The notes under the pieces: model-generated | What the model saw: only the letters and a program-made list of their open reading frames with translations | Database searches by the model: none | What the model was told of the DNA's origin: nothing | NCBI RefSeq assembly: GCF_014652575.1 | Contig: NZ_BMZB01000001.1 | Coordinates: forward strand, 310,001-374,000 | DNA: 64,000 bases | Direction: 5' to 3' | Source of the DNA: Asticcacaulis endophyticus | GTDB lineage: Bacteria > Pseudomonadota > Alphaproteobacteria > Caulobacterales > Caulobacteraceae | In this document: positions 25,400 to 33,524 of the stretch, in pieces | Layout of the letters: each line of letters opens with the position of its first letter | Numbering within the stretch: position 1 is the stretch's first letter | Made by a program: the position numbers and the translations under genes

Positions 25400-27042
25400 T
25401 ACGAATACGTCCCGATTTTGGCGTAACGGTTATTCATGGCCGGGACAGACTTCTTGATTTCGCGGTCAACGTAGCGGCGATTGTCTTCCACTACGGATCG
25501 AATCCCGCTCATCAGCCGGTCCGTCAGCGCCTCGCCGTTGATCTGGATATTCGGCGCGAAGTTGAAACCGCCTTGGCCCTTGGTGTGATCCGTAACCGTC
25601 TCACGCGGGTGCAGGATGGCCGGGAAACCGCCCTTGCCGTCTATGCCCCCAGAGCGTGAGCCATTGCCTGTGAAACCGCCCCCGTCAAAACTAAACAGGC
25701 TCTTGGCATAACCGCTGAACCCGCCCGCATCTGAGATGCTGTTACCCTTTTTCCCATCGACCATAGAGGCAAAGATATCGCCCAATTTATTCGCGGCCCA
25801 CTCCGCAGCGATCCGGCGCAGGGAGTTGGTGACGCTTTCGCCCAGTTTGTCGCCATAAGCAGCGGCGTAACCCAGATTTTCACCGACAGATCGGGCTGCA
25901 TCGGCAAAGGCTTCCATGCGTTGTATGGCAGGATTTGGGATGCCGGTAACGTCGAACTGGCTGTTAAGTTTTTTCAGCTTATCGCCTAGCGGATCAGCAA
26001 CCCGCTCCATGGCCGCAAAGCGATCCGTAATGTCTCTGTACATGTCGGATGTTTTCGTAAAATCGAACCCATCATTCAGAGCGCCGCTTTCCAGTATACC
26101 CTCATATCGGGGCTGCCGTGTCGATCGATCCGAGCGGCTTCCTCTTAGTGCGTTAGCCGCTTTAGTTAAGCGCTCTTCACTGGCGCGTGTTGCATTGGCC
26201 CCAACCTTAGCCCCGAAGTCGTCCATGCGGGCCTCGGCCATCTTGGTATAGAATTTGGTAGCCTCCCAAATTCCCTCCAGATCAGTGATACGCCCCGCTT
26301 TAAACTCTTTCCAAGCCCTGTCGGCGCCATATAGGCCAGCGATGGCGGTCTTGATCGCGTCAAGTATCGCCCTGAACGAATCCACAGCTACGGTTTTGAT
26401 GTCCGTGAACACCTTCGAGACACGACCGCCCTCATCAATCGTCATCCATAGGCCCTTGAACATATCGCCCACGGTGACGCTGGTATCGCCAAGCTTTTTC
26501 AATTCCTTGTCAGTCAGGCCAAGGGATTTCACAAAATCATCGTTGTTCGCGGCTTTATCGACGTCAGATTTGAAGAGGGCAAAAGCACCTGCGGCAACGC
26601 CGACAGCGACGGTTGTGGCTAGTACAACCGGATTGAGAAGTCCGAACGCTCTTGCCCACTGCGTGACGCTCATTTCAGCCTGTGCCGCAATAGGCCCCAT
26701 CTGCGCCGCTTGCTGAATGAACGCGACAAGCATATTTGCGCCGCCTACACCCTGCACGCCAAGATCTATAAATTGATGGCCCATGTTTAAAACGTGGTGC
26801 CGGTTAGCCTGGGCCGACTTACCAACCCTATCAATATCAGTCGCTAGCTTTCTGACTCCTGATGTACGCGCAACCGACGCTGCCATGCGATCAAACGAGC
26901 CCGCAGTGGATTGCGCCTCATCACCTAGGGATTCTATAGCGCTATCTGCGCGCCTCGCACTTTCGGTCAGGGCGTTAAGATCGCCTGACGCCCCCTTAGC
27001 CTGAGAGGAATCAACAGCGATGCCGAGCGAGGCGACGTCCAT
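25399..27042 (-). CDS. Tape measure protein
   Basis: This 547-residue protein has an N-terminus helical and rich in Ala, Ser and Asp, a hydrophobic central segment (LLNPVVLATTVAVGVAAGAF), and a C-terminus carrying FDGGGFTGNGSRSGGIDGKG followed by GFPAILHPRETV. This motif is characteristic of lambda-family tape measure proteins. It sets tail length and is probably placed inside the tail tube. The length suggests a tail near 80 nm. It follows the tail chaperone pair directly. Confidence 0.92.
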   Translation of the reverse strand: MDVASLGIAVDSSQAKGASGDLNALTESARRADSAIESLGDEAQSTAGSFDRMAASVARTSGVRKLATDIDRVGKSAQANRHHVLNMGHQFIDLGVQGVGGANMLVAFIQQAAQMGPIAAQAEMSVTQWARAFGLLNPVVLATTVAVGVAAGAFALFKSDVDKAANNDDFVKSLGLTDKELKKLGDTSVTVGDMFKGLWMTIDEGGRVSKVFTDIKTVAVDSFRAILDAIKTAIAGLYGADRAWKEFKAGRITDLEGIWEATKFYTKMAEARMDDFGAKVGANATRASEERLTKAANALRGSRSDRSTRQPRYEGILESGALNDGFDFTKTSDMYRDITDRFAAMERVADPLGDKLKKLNSQFDVTGIPNPAIQRMEAFADAARSVGENLGYAAAYGDKLGESVTNSLRRIAAEWAANKLGDIFASMVDGKKGNSISDAGGFSGYAKSLFSFDGGGFTGNGSRSGGIDGKGGFPAILHPRETVTDHTKGQGGFNFAPNIQINGEALTDRLMSGIRSVVEDNRRYVDREIKKSVPAMNNRYAKIGTYS

Positions 27043-27437
27043 TATTTGTTCCTTCCTCGCTCAAGCATTGTGTCAAAGGCGTCCATCGCCATCGCCGGTT
27101 TCGCGGCGGCGGCAGATTTATCATTTGGGTCTTTTGGGGTGGATCGGGAGAGATAAACCTCATCGCAGGCACGTATTATGCTGCGAAAATCCGCCACTCG
27201 GTCTGGGTCGTAGATCCCAATGTCTGAAGCGGCCTTAGATATCAGTGAGCCGGGTATGGGCCCAACGCCGAACCCAATCTGCCGCTCAGTTGAAAGTTCC
27301 CAGAAGGCTTTCAGGATTGAGTGGCCACCAGCCATAACGGGCGGCGGCATCTTATCCTTATGAATGGGCTGTTGTTTTTCGATCAGAGCCCGATATTCAG
27401 CGCCGTGGTCAAGGTTCCATGCCACGGCTTTGGCTAG
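27042..27437 (-). CDS. Tail assembly chaperone, frameshift extension (gpT-like)
   Basis: This frame is entered by a -1 shift at AAAAAAC (27443-27437) from the upstream chaperone gene and adds about 131 residues, giving a fusion of about 268. Residues include AFWELSTERQIGFGVGPIPG followed by SLISKAASDIGIYDPDRVAD. The isolated frame could start only at a GTG (27425) without a ribosome site. In lambda the gpG and gpGT products bind the tape measure protein during tail assembly; the gene stands immediately before the tape measure gene here too. Confidence 0.8.
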   Translation of the reverse strand, partial: LAKAVAWNLDHGAEYRALIEKQQPIHKDKMPPPVMAGGHSILKAFWELSTERQIGFGVGPIPGSLISKAASDIGIYDPDRVADFRSIIRACDEVYLSRSTPKDPNDKSAAAAKPAMAMDAFDTMLERGRNK

Positions 27438-27847
27438 TTTTTTTCAAGCGCCTCGCGTTTGCCGGTGTTTATGCGCACGACCTTTGCTGCGGCCCAAGTG
27501 ATCTTGTCCTGGAAATTCTTGAAGTTTTTGTCGAGGCATAGCGGGCGGGCGGCCTCAAGGCTGTATGGCAACGGTTTTCCGCCGCTCTCAATGCCGTCCC
27601 AATCAAGAAGAATGGCCTCATGCAGCACTTCGCGGGCGATGCGTTCAACGACTTCATCTTTAACGCCACCATCGACGTTGATAGCATCTGGGCCCAAGGC
27701 TCTAAGCTTGGCGTCGCGCAGGTTTTCCGCAGTGTCACCGGCTGTTCCGCGAACCTTCAGCCTGACGCCGGGAAGTCCGGGAATGTTATCAACCCAATCG
27801 CCCGCATCAATCGCGGCGCGATCCTGTTTAATGTCTAAAATGTCCAT
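27434..27847 (-). CDS. Tail assembly chaperone (gpG-like)
   Basis: This 137-residue protein starts at ATG 27847 with AGAGGA upstream and ends GAA AAA AAC TAG. The last codons form the slippery heptamer for the -1 frameshift. The protein is small, helical and acidic, as expected for G-type chaperones. The frame stays open upstream to 27907 but without a good start. Confidence 0.8.
   Translation of the reverse strand: MDILDIKQDRAAIDAGDWVDNIPGLPGVRLKVRGTAGDTAENLRDAKLRALGPDAINVDGGVKDEVVERIAREVLHEAILLDWDGIESGGKPLPYSLEAARPLCLDKNFKNFQDKITWAAAKVVRINTGKREALEKN
27437..27443 (-). promoter_or_regulatory. Programmed -1 frameshift site
   Basis: The heptamer A AAA AAC, in the right phase, directly precedes the UAG stop of the chaperone gene. 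Shifting back one base continues CTA GCC AAA GCC GTG into the downstream open frame without a stop. Confidence 0.82.
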
Positions 27848-27943
27848 TGAATCCTCTTGTCGGTAGGACGGGGATGGAGTCCGACAACCACCACCCCCTA
27901 GCCGCACAAGGCGACGTCTTGACCCGCTGTCGGCGGGATGGGG

Positions 27944-28675
27944 TTAGCCGAGCGGAACCTGCTTGACGATATTCGAGTTGATTTCCACGTTCACCGACAG
28001 CATCTGCACCGTATTGGCGTTTCCGCCGGTCTCGCTGTTCGACATGATCAAGCCGACGAAATAACGCTCCGATGGCGCAGGCTCGGTCGTAAGTGTGTGC
28101 GTGCCGCTGCCAGCGCCGGTCGTATTTATCGCCGCGCCGCCCTTTGTGGCCGAAAGCGTGAAGGTGCCGTTGGTTAGCACTTCTTCGACATAATAGGTCG
28201 TTGCGGGCAAAAGCCCCGTCGGCAGTGAGCCGGTCGTGGCGAGGTCGAACGCAGCGCCTTCAGTTAATCCGTGTAACGCAAAAGATACAACCGCAGGAGA
28301 CGCGTTGGAAATCGTGACCGCGGCGCTTCGGGCCGCTGGTTCATCATTGCCAAGTATCTTCACGGCATAGTTTGAATTGGAGGCCACAGCAGCGTCGAGA
28401 AGCGCCTGACCCGCGTCACCAGGCACGTAGGCAAAATTATTCTCCATCGACCCAGCGTTCTTGGTGCCCTTCTGCTTCGTGTCGCGGGCTCGGTTGATTA
28501 GGGATGTGGTGATAACCTGCGCCGTGTCACCAATGGCGCCGTGCGTTTCCCATCCGTCCACTTCGGTGTACGTCAGTGACGCAAGTTCGCTGTAAATGTA
28601 ATTAGCCGCCTTAAGGGCGATGGCCGGGCCAAGGTAAAAGCGTTTACCCGCAACGGCATATAGGTCACCGGACAT
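27944..28675 (-). CDS. Major tail tube protein
   Basis: This 243-residue protein has residues 1-110 that look like a siphophage tail tube subunit, followed by a C-terminal insertion rich in Gly, Thr and Ser (ATKGGAAINTTGAGSGTHTL) that resembles an Ig-like or surface-exposed domain. It lies between the tail terminator and the tail chaperone genes, the canonical position. Confidence 0.8.
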   Translation of the reverse strand: MSGDLYAVAGKRFYLGPAIALKAANYIYSELASLTYTEVDGWETHGAIGDTAQVITTSLINRARDTKQKGTKNAGSMENNFAYVPGDAGQALLDAAVASNSNYAVKILGNDEPAARSAAVTISNASPAVVSFALHGLTEGAAFDLATTGSLPTGLLPATTYYVEEVLTNGTFTLSATKGGAAINTTGAGSGTHTLTTEPAPSERYFVGLIMSNSETGGNANTVQMLSVNVEINSNIVKQVPLG

Positions 28676-28697
28676 CGGTATTCCTTTCGGTTAGCGT

Positions 28698-29126
28698 TTA
28701 AGAGAAGGATTGCCACCGCACCTGAACCGGGCAGCGGTAGTTCGTATCGTCGCGGTATGGCGCGACACAGCGAGGGGATTGCGTGACGCGCACCCGCAGA
28801 CCGTCAAAAGCGGGTAGGAAGCCTTTCGGAAACTCGGCCGCCATTAATCCCTGCTTCTCGACCATGACCGGCAGCTTCCATTTCATCGTGACCGGCGCCA
28901 TCAGCGACAGGGTTAGAATGCCTTGCCGGTTGTCCTTTCCGCTATCACCAATGGTGATCCTGTCGGGCACGTTCGGCACGTTCTCCGCGATGATGTATGG
29001 CAGCGATTTTTGACCGTCGATCGGCGGTGTGAAACCGTCATCTCCCCATGTAACGGGGTATTCGAGTAGCGTTTCACCGACGCGCGCCATTAGGACGGCC
29101 ATGATTTTCGTCTCAACCGTCGCCAT
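28698..29126 (-). CDS. Tail terminator-like protein
   Basis: This 142-residue protein has a position between the neck protein and the tube protein that is that of the tail terminator or completion protein (lambda gpU class), and the size fits. The sequence gives VETKIMAVLMARVGETLLEY, then a beta-rich part. No firm family assignment by eye. Confidence 0.65.
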   Translation of the reverse strand: MATVETKIMAVLMARVGETLLEYPVTWGDDGFTPPIDGQKSLPYIIAENVPNVPDRITIGDSGKDNRQGILTLSLMAPVTMKWKLPVMVEKQGLMAAEFPKGFLPAFDGLRVRVTQSPRCVAPYRDDTNYRCPVQVRWQSFS

Positions 29127-29154
29127 CGCCCGCCTGTTGTGTTATGCGTTTACC

Positions 29155-29400
29155 GTGAGCCGCGCCCCGTTAACCGATCGCCAGATTTATGACCTGCTTC
29201 ATCAGGTCAGCCTGCTACTGCGCGATCATTCGGGCCAGACTGTGCACGGCGATACAGCCATCAAAGCCCTGACAGAGCATGTAGGTCTTATCAAAACCGC
29301 GATCCTGATAATCAGCGAGCGTTCCGGCCCTGACGCGCCACCGTACCCCGAACTCCACCGGCCTGACGGCTCTGGACCGTCTTCTGAACCTGAAAGTTAG
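29155..29400 (+). CDS. Possible small plus-strand gene inside the late operon
   Basis: The interval 29127-29311 has no minus-strand gene, although the late genes are otherwise nearly contiguous. On the plus strand a frame from GTG 29155 (or ATG 29101) reads as a plausible 81-residue helical protein with APLTDRQIYDLLHQVSLLLR. It overlaps the end of the neck gene by 89 nt. No ribosome site precedes GTG 29155; AGGA precedes ATG 29101, which would overlap the tail terminator start. It may equally be a shadow. Confidence 0.3.
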   Translation: MSRAPLTDRQIYDLLHQVSLLLRDHSGQTVHGDTAIKALTEHVGLIKTAILIISERSGPDAPPYPELHRPDGSGPSSEPES

Positions 29401-29812
29401 CCTCAGCCACGATTTGCTGCCAGCGCTGGGCCGCCAGTCCAACGAAGTTCCGCCCCGTCTGATTGTACGTCCGGCCCAGACTGTCCGTACCGGTAAACCC
29501 GTAATTGACGCGACGGGCATATATGGCCTGAAAGCCCAGATAGATAGTCTGGCCAAGTTCGGCGCCACTAATAGTCAGGGTATTGTTCGGCTCAGTAAAA
29601 ACCCCGTCAGACTTTATTGACGGCATCACGTCACGGCTGGCCAGTAGTGAGCGATAAAGGTTGCCAGACACAACCGGCATATTACCGCCCTGCGCCGTCG
29701 GCTTCTTCATCTCCTGCTCAAGCATCTGAACCGAGACGTGAAATACCGCTTCTATGCGCTGCTCGGTCATTCTAGCCCAAGCATTCACCTGCGCCGAAAA
29801 ACTACCCATCAC
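29312..29812 (-). CDS. Neck protein (HK97 gp10-like)
   Basis: This 166-residue protein includes VSGNLYRSLLASRD and LGFQAIYARRVNYGFTG, the pattern of HK97 gp10/minor tail proteins that join head and tail. It overlaps the preceding head morphogenesis gene by 4 nt. Order (portal, protease/scaffold, decoration, capsid, connector, stopper, MuF, neck) supports the call. Confidence 0.75.
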   Translation of the reverse strand: MMGSFSAQVNAWARMTEQRIEAVFHVSVQMLEQEMKKPTAQGGNMPVVSGNLYRSLLASRDVMPSIKSDGVFTEPNNTLTISGAELGQTIYLGFQAIYARRVNYGFTGTDSLGRTYNQTGRNFVGLAAQRWQQIVAEANFQVQKTVQSRQAGGVRGTVARQGRNAR

Positions 29813-30855
29813 TTAAGCCCGCGCGTAAAGTCGAATATAATGTCTTCGTCACAACGACACGCGACGACCTCAGAGGCCGGAGCGCCCAGACTGCGGTCCA
29901 AGGGATACATCAGCCGTGCACCCGATGGCGACACGAACGCCTGAGACATGCCGATCACCGTCTGCCGGTTCATGCCCCTGTGCGTGTGCCGCGTCTTATC
30001 GTCGCCCACAGCCCGCCAGCGCCGCTTAACGTCTAGTTCTGTCGCGCCCCTTGCCTCAATAGCCTGCCAGACAGCCGCGTGACGTGCCGCCATGACTGCA
30101 TTGCCAGTTTCGGTGCGGGCGATCATTTCACCCCGCATACGGATGGCTTTGTCGGCGTATCGCGCCACCATCTTGTCGGCATCAGCCTGACTGAGCGGCT
30201 TTTCCGCATCTATGGCCTTTCGGATCGAGGCATCAAACCGCTTATCACGCAGTTTCATGTCCAGAACCTTGCGCATCTCAGCAGGATCGCCACTGAGAAG
30301 GCGTTCACGCATATTCGTGGCGGCCTCAGCCTGTGGCGCTGACATACCCACCAGCCCGCCCTCACGCCGGTTCGATGCGCGATTGATCCGGCCCGCCAGT
30401 GAAAGTGCTATCTGGCTTGGCCCTTGCCCCGCCGCATAACCCTCGGTGATAGCGACACGCGCCGCCTTAATTGTTTCCTCAGTCACCTGGGTAATGAGGC
30501 TGGACGACAATTCAGCCAGAACTGCCTCAGCCCGCAGATTCCTTACATCCCACTGCACCACAGCCCTAAGCCCGTTGGGTTGGGTCAGGCGCGGAAGAAA
30601 CTCAGTTTGTAGCCGCCCGCCCTGATTAAATGCCAGCGCGAACACGTCTGCCAGTTGGCCGAATGACGCTCGGCTGATGTGTAGCACCTCAAGCGCCTGC
30701 TCGACGTTGCCCGCTTCAAGCGCCAGGATCAGTTCGGCCAGAACGATGTTGTTGCGAATATCATCCACACTCGACACGAACGCGGCCTGTAACTCAGGCT
30801 CAAGCGTGGCGATCAAGTCTCTGACCCTGCGGCGCTGCTCGGCTATACTGGCCAT
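29809..30855 (-). CDS. Minor head / MuF-like head morphogenesis protein
   Basis: This 348-residue protein has an N-terminal helical half and a C-terminal part with RGEMIARTETGNAVMAARHA, then KRRWRAVGDDKTRHTHRGMN and VACRCDED. This is the SPP1 gp7/Mu gpF signature, including the R-T-E-T segment and the terminal His/Cys region. A few copies would lie in the capsid near the portal. Its location after the connector genes is slightly unusual, since MuF genes often follow the portal directly. Confidence 0.82.
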   Translation of the reverse strand: MASIAEQRRRVRDLIATLEPELQAAFVSSVDDIRNNIVLAELILALEAGNVEQALEVLHISRASFGQLADVFALAFNQGGRLQTEFLPRLTQPNGLRAVVQWDVRNLRAEAVLAELSSSLITQVTEETIKAARVAITEGYAAGQGPSQIALSLAGRINRASNRREGGLVGMSAPQAEAATNMRERLLSGDPAEMRKVLDMKLRDKRFDASIRKAIDAEKPLSQADADKMVARYADKAIRMRGEMIARTETGNAVMAARHAAVWQAIEARGATELDVKRRWRAVGDDKTRHTHRGMNRQTVIGMSQAFVSPSGARLMYPLDRSLGAPASEVVACRCDEDIIFDFTRGLK

Positions 30856-30856
30856 G

Positions 30857-31216
30857 TCAGCCCTTTATGATGATGTGCCACCCCAGACGGCGCTCGGTAA
30901 TAGGCTTGATGGCCAGCACGGTCTGAACCTGCCCATTGACGGTCAGCACGTCACCTTGTCGCGGCTCATCCTCGAATGGCGCGATGACCAATTGTCGATC
31001 GGTCGCCTTGATGGTCATGCCATCGACGTATTTTTGCTCGACGGTCTTGGATATGCCTTTAAGCGTCCACGTTTCAGGCGCGGGCAGTTCCGGCTCATCC
31101 CACGGGTTAGATCCTGGGATCGGCTCGCCTTGGCGCGATAAAATGTATTCGGCCTGATTGAACTCGGTCAGCATTTCCAATGCTACCGCGGACATTTCGT
31201 CGTAGAAGTCAGCCAT
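30857..31216 (-). CDS. Head-tail stopper / neck protein
   Basis: This 119-residue protein begins ADFYDEMSAVALEMLTEF and has a beta-barrel-like second half (ISKTVEQKYVDGMTIKATDR). Size, position after the connector gene and fold impression fit a head-tail joining protein of the lambda gpFII/HK97 gp6-gp7 zone. Confidence 0.65.
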   Translation of the reverse strand: MADFYDEMSAVALEMLTEFNQAEYILSRQGEPIPGSNPWDEPELPAPETWTLKGISKTVEQKYVDGMTIKATDRQLVIAPFEDEPRQGDVLTVNGQVQTVLAIKPITERRLGWHIIIKG

Positions 31217-31218
31217 GA

Positions 31219-31704
31219 TCAGACCACAGCGATGGCGGCATCTTCATATGCGCCGCGCAAATATGGAGCCAGTAATCCGTCAACAGACGTGATTAGCGGT
31301 GTGATGCTTTGAGCCAGTTTATCGGACGAAGCGGTCTGATACTCGATCTCGATCACATCAACCTTTTTACGCTTCACCTGTCCCGAAGCCGTTCCTGTGA
31401 CCACAAGGCCGTCAGGGTTGATAAAGGCGTATCTGGCAGCGTGATATGACGCTTCAATGACTGCGAACGGTATTGCGTCGTCAGTTATATCAATGCCGCG
31501 GATATGTGCGCATGACCTTGGCCAAGCCCGCTCTTGAGCAACGCCGCCAGCTTGATGCCCCACAAAACGAGCGCCATAAGTCGCGTCGATATAGGACGAT
31601 CCTTTTTGGCGCAGGACAGCTAGTTGATTAGGGTCTATGGCAAGGGTGTAGCCATTGGCGGCGAGCCAGTCCGTAAAGCCCTGATCGGTGCCATATCCAG
31701 CCAT
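31219..31704 (-). CDS. DnaT-like / head-tail connector protein
   Basis: This 161-residue protein carries GFTDWLAANGYTLAIDPNQL and AVLRQKGSSYIDATYGARFV, then AVIEASYHAARYAF. This pattern belongs to a phage family annotated as DnaT-like ssDNA-binding. Genomic position behind the capsid gene argues for a head-completion connector of the gp6 type. Separated by 2 nt from the next gene. Confidence 0.68.
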   Translation of the reverse strand: MAGYGTDQGFTDWLAANGYTLAIDPNQLAVLRQKGSSYIDATYGARFVGHQAGGVAQERAWPRSCAHIRGIDITDDAIPFAVIEASYHAARYAFINPDGLVVTGTASGQVKRKKVDVIEIEYQTASSDKLAQSITPLITSVDGLLAPYLRGAYEDAAIAVV

Positions 31705-31751
31705 GCCGCCCTCGTTTAAGAAATCGGCGGGTGTCGGGCCCGCCCTTACGC

Positions 31752-32072
31752 TTACTTCTTTTCGCCGCCTTGGCCTGTAGCGGCAGCCTTAGCCGCAGCC
31801 TCAGTCTTGTCGGCATCAGCTTTCAGCTTGTCGTTGGCGGCTTTCAGCGCGGCCACTTCTTCACGAAGCTTAGCCACTTCATCATCAGCCGCAGCCTCAG
31901 TCTTGTCGGCCTTTTCAGCGTCTTTAGCGAAAGCAAACCACTTCGTCGCCTTAGAAGCTTTCAGTTCGTCGTCGCTGATTTCGACATCAGCAGTCTGCCC
32001 CGGCTCAAGAACAACCTGACCGGCCAGCGCATTCAGGCCTTTAGGCCCATTGGTGATGTTTTTCACAAGCAT
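31752..32072 (-). CDS. Small head-region protein with charged coiled coil
   Basis: This 106-residue protein has an N-terminal beta-like unit (LVKNITNGPKGLNALAGQVV) followed by a heptad-like, Lys/Glu/Ala-rich coil (EVAKLREEVAALKAANDKLK) ending in EKK. It lies directly behind the major capsid gene. It could be a head fibre or accessory decoration protein; the function is not known. Confidence 0.55.
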   Translation of the reverse strand: MLVKNITNGPKGLNALAGQVVLEPGQTADVEISDDELKASKATKWFAFAKDAEKADKTEAAADDEVAKLREEVAALKAANDKLKADADKTEAAAKAAATGQGGEKK

Positions 32073-32084
32073 GTCGGTCGCTCC

Positions 32085-33035
32085 TTAAGAGATGCCATCC
32101 AAATAACGGACTTCTTTCGGCAGTCGGATTTCAGTGCCACCGGTACGCATGATGCCGGCCACTTCGTAGGTCATCGACCCCTTCTGCCAAGGTGCCAGGA
32201 ATTTATGAGGCATCGGCAGATGGAAGCGAAGAACCTCCGGATCGCGGCGATAGGCGACGGCCCGGCCTGACGAAGATGCGCCAGCCGTGTTGAGCGCCCG
32301 CAAAGAGCGGATGACAAGCGGCAGGCCGGTTTCGCCGGTATAGGCGTTATTCTCACGCAGGAATGTGAGAATGGTCTTGTCGGCGTTATCACCAATCGGC
32401 GTGGTGGCCATATAGTTCAGCACGCCCCACGGCAGGAGCACAGTATCAGCCATCGCGGTTTCCGCGGTGCCGAGATACTGGTTGGTGATAAGGGCGTTAA
32501 AGTCGCGTAACACCTGGGTCGGCGTCTTGCTGGCCCAAGTCGTGGCCGAACCCGTGCCGTCAGCAGGAGCCGTAGTTGCGGTGACGTTCGTGTCGTTGAC
32601 AAGCCCGGTCCAACCCTTTTCGCCCGTCCCGGTCATGGCTACGCCCCACAGGAACTGTTCTGCGATGCGGCGTGCGCCCTGGCCTTTTTCGTCGCCAAGC
32701 TGACGACCTTCAGCCGCCGCGACGTTGATCTCTTCCAGTGACCATTCGTAGCCGATACCGGCCAGTTCGAATGCTTTCAGGAATTGATCGCGGGTCACGT
32801 CGGCATAGGGCATGTCGAAGCCCTTGCCAGACAGAAACTCAGCCTTACCGGCAGCGTCAGACGAACGGAACAGTGTGCCGCGCGCCCATTCGCTGCCTTC
32901 GGTGATCACGGGGATAACCGAGGCGTAGTCGAATGACGGGTATTTCTTCTGGTAGACGGTGCGCTCGATATTATAGAACGCAGGCGTCACGAAGCCGAGC
33001 GCGGATTGCGCGTCGGTGAAAACCAATTGGTTCAT
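32085..33035 (-). CDS. Major capsid protein (DUF2184 type)
   Basis: This 316-residue protein has the start QSALGFVTPAFYNIERTVYQ and the strands WARGTLFRSSDAAGKAEFLS and RFHLPMPHKFLAPWQKGSMT, which match the DUF2184 group of HK97-fold capsid proteins. It sits between the decoration protein and the small coil protein. No scaffold domain is fused; that function is probably in the DUF2213 protein upstream. Confidence 0.85.
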   Translation of the reverse strand: MNQLVFTDAQSALGFVTPAFYNIERTVYQKKYPSFDYASVIPVITEGSEWARGTLFRSSDAAGKAEFLSGKGFDMPYADVTRDQFLKAFELAGIGYEWSLEEINVAAAEGRQLGDEKGQGARRIAEQFLWGVAMTGTGEKGWTGLVNDTNVTATTAPADGTGSATTWASKTPTQVLRDFNALITNQYLGTAETAMADTVLLPWGVLNYMATTPIGDNADKTILTFLRENNAYTGETGLPLVIRSLRALNTAGASSSGRAVAYRRDPEVLRFHLPMPHKFLAPWQKGSMTYEVAGIMRTGGTEIRLPKEVRYLDGIS

Positions 33036-33047
33036 AGTGGCGCCTCC

Positions 33048-33506
33048 TTAGCGCTTGGCCAGACGGGTCAGGCCCGCAGCGCCGATGGTGTCTTGGAAGA
33101 ACCAGCCCGGCAGAATGACGTTGCTGGTCGATACGTTGGTGATGACCCCGGCCGGCGTCACATAAGCCTGATCACCATCCGCGACGGCCACCGAGGACGA
33201 AACCCAGATAACACCAAGGGTCAAAATGCCAGCGGTGGAATATTGCGGATAGGAATCGGCTTGTGCGCCAGTCGCAGCAACCGGTGGTGCGGCATAGTTG
33301 GCGATGGTGATGCCCAGAAGCGCACCGGCTGTCGGAGCCAGAATGCAGCCGTGGTCCCCAGCGCCGCGGAACACAGCCTTACCAAACGGGATGGCGGCTG
33401 CATCTTCAACGGTGCGGGAAATGCGGTTTGAGGTTTCACCATTCGCAATCATCCCGGCATAACCGACAGGATGCGTGGTGTCATAGGTGGATTGAACGAC
33501 AGCCAT
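33048..33506 (-). CDS. Capsid decoration / cement protein (DUF2190-like)
   Basis: This 152-residue protein is beta-rich, with VQSTYDTTHPVGYAGMIANG at the start and FGKAVFRGAGDHGCILAPTA, typical of phage structural cement proteins that stabilise capsid axes. It stands directly before the major capsid gene. Confidence 0.75.
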   Translation of the reverse strand: MAVVQSTYDTTHPVGYAGMIANGETSNRISRTVEDAAAIPFGKAVFRGAGDHGCILAPTAGALLGITIANYAAPPVAATGAQADSYPQYSTAGILTLGVIWVSSSVAVADGDQAYVTPAGVITNVSTSNVILPGWFFQDTIGAAGLTRLAKR

Positions 33507-33524
33507 TTTCGGTGTCTCCTTCGA

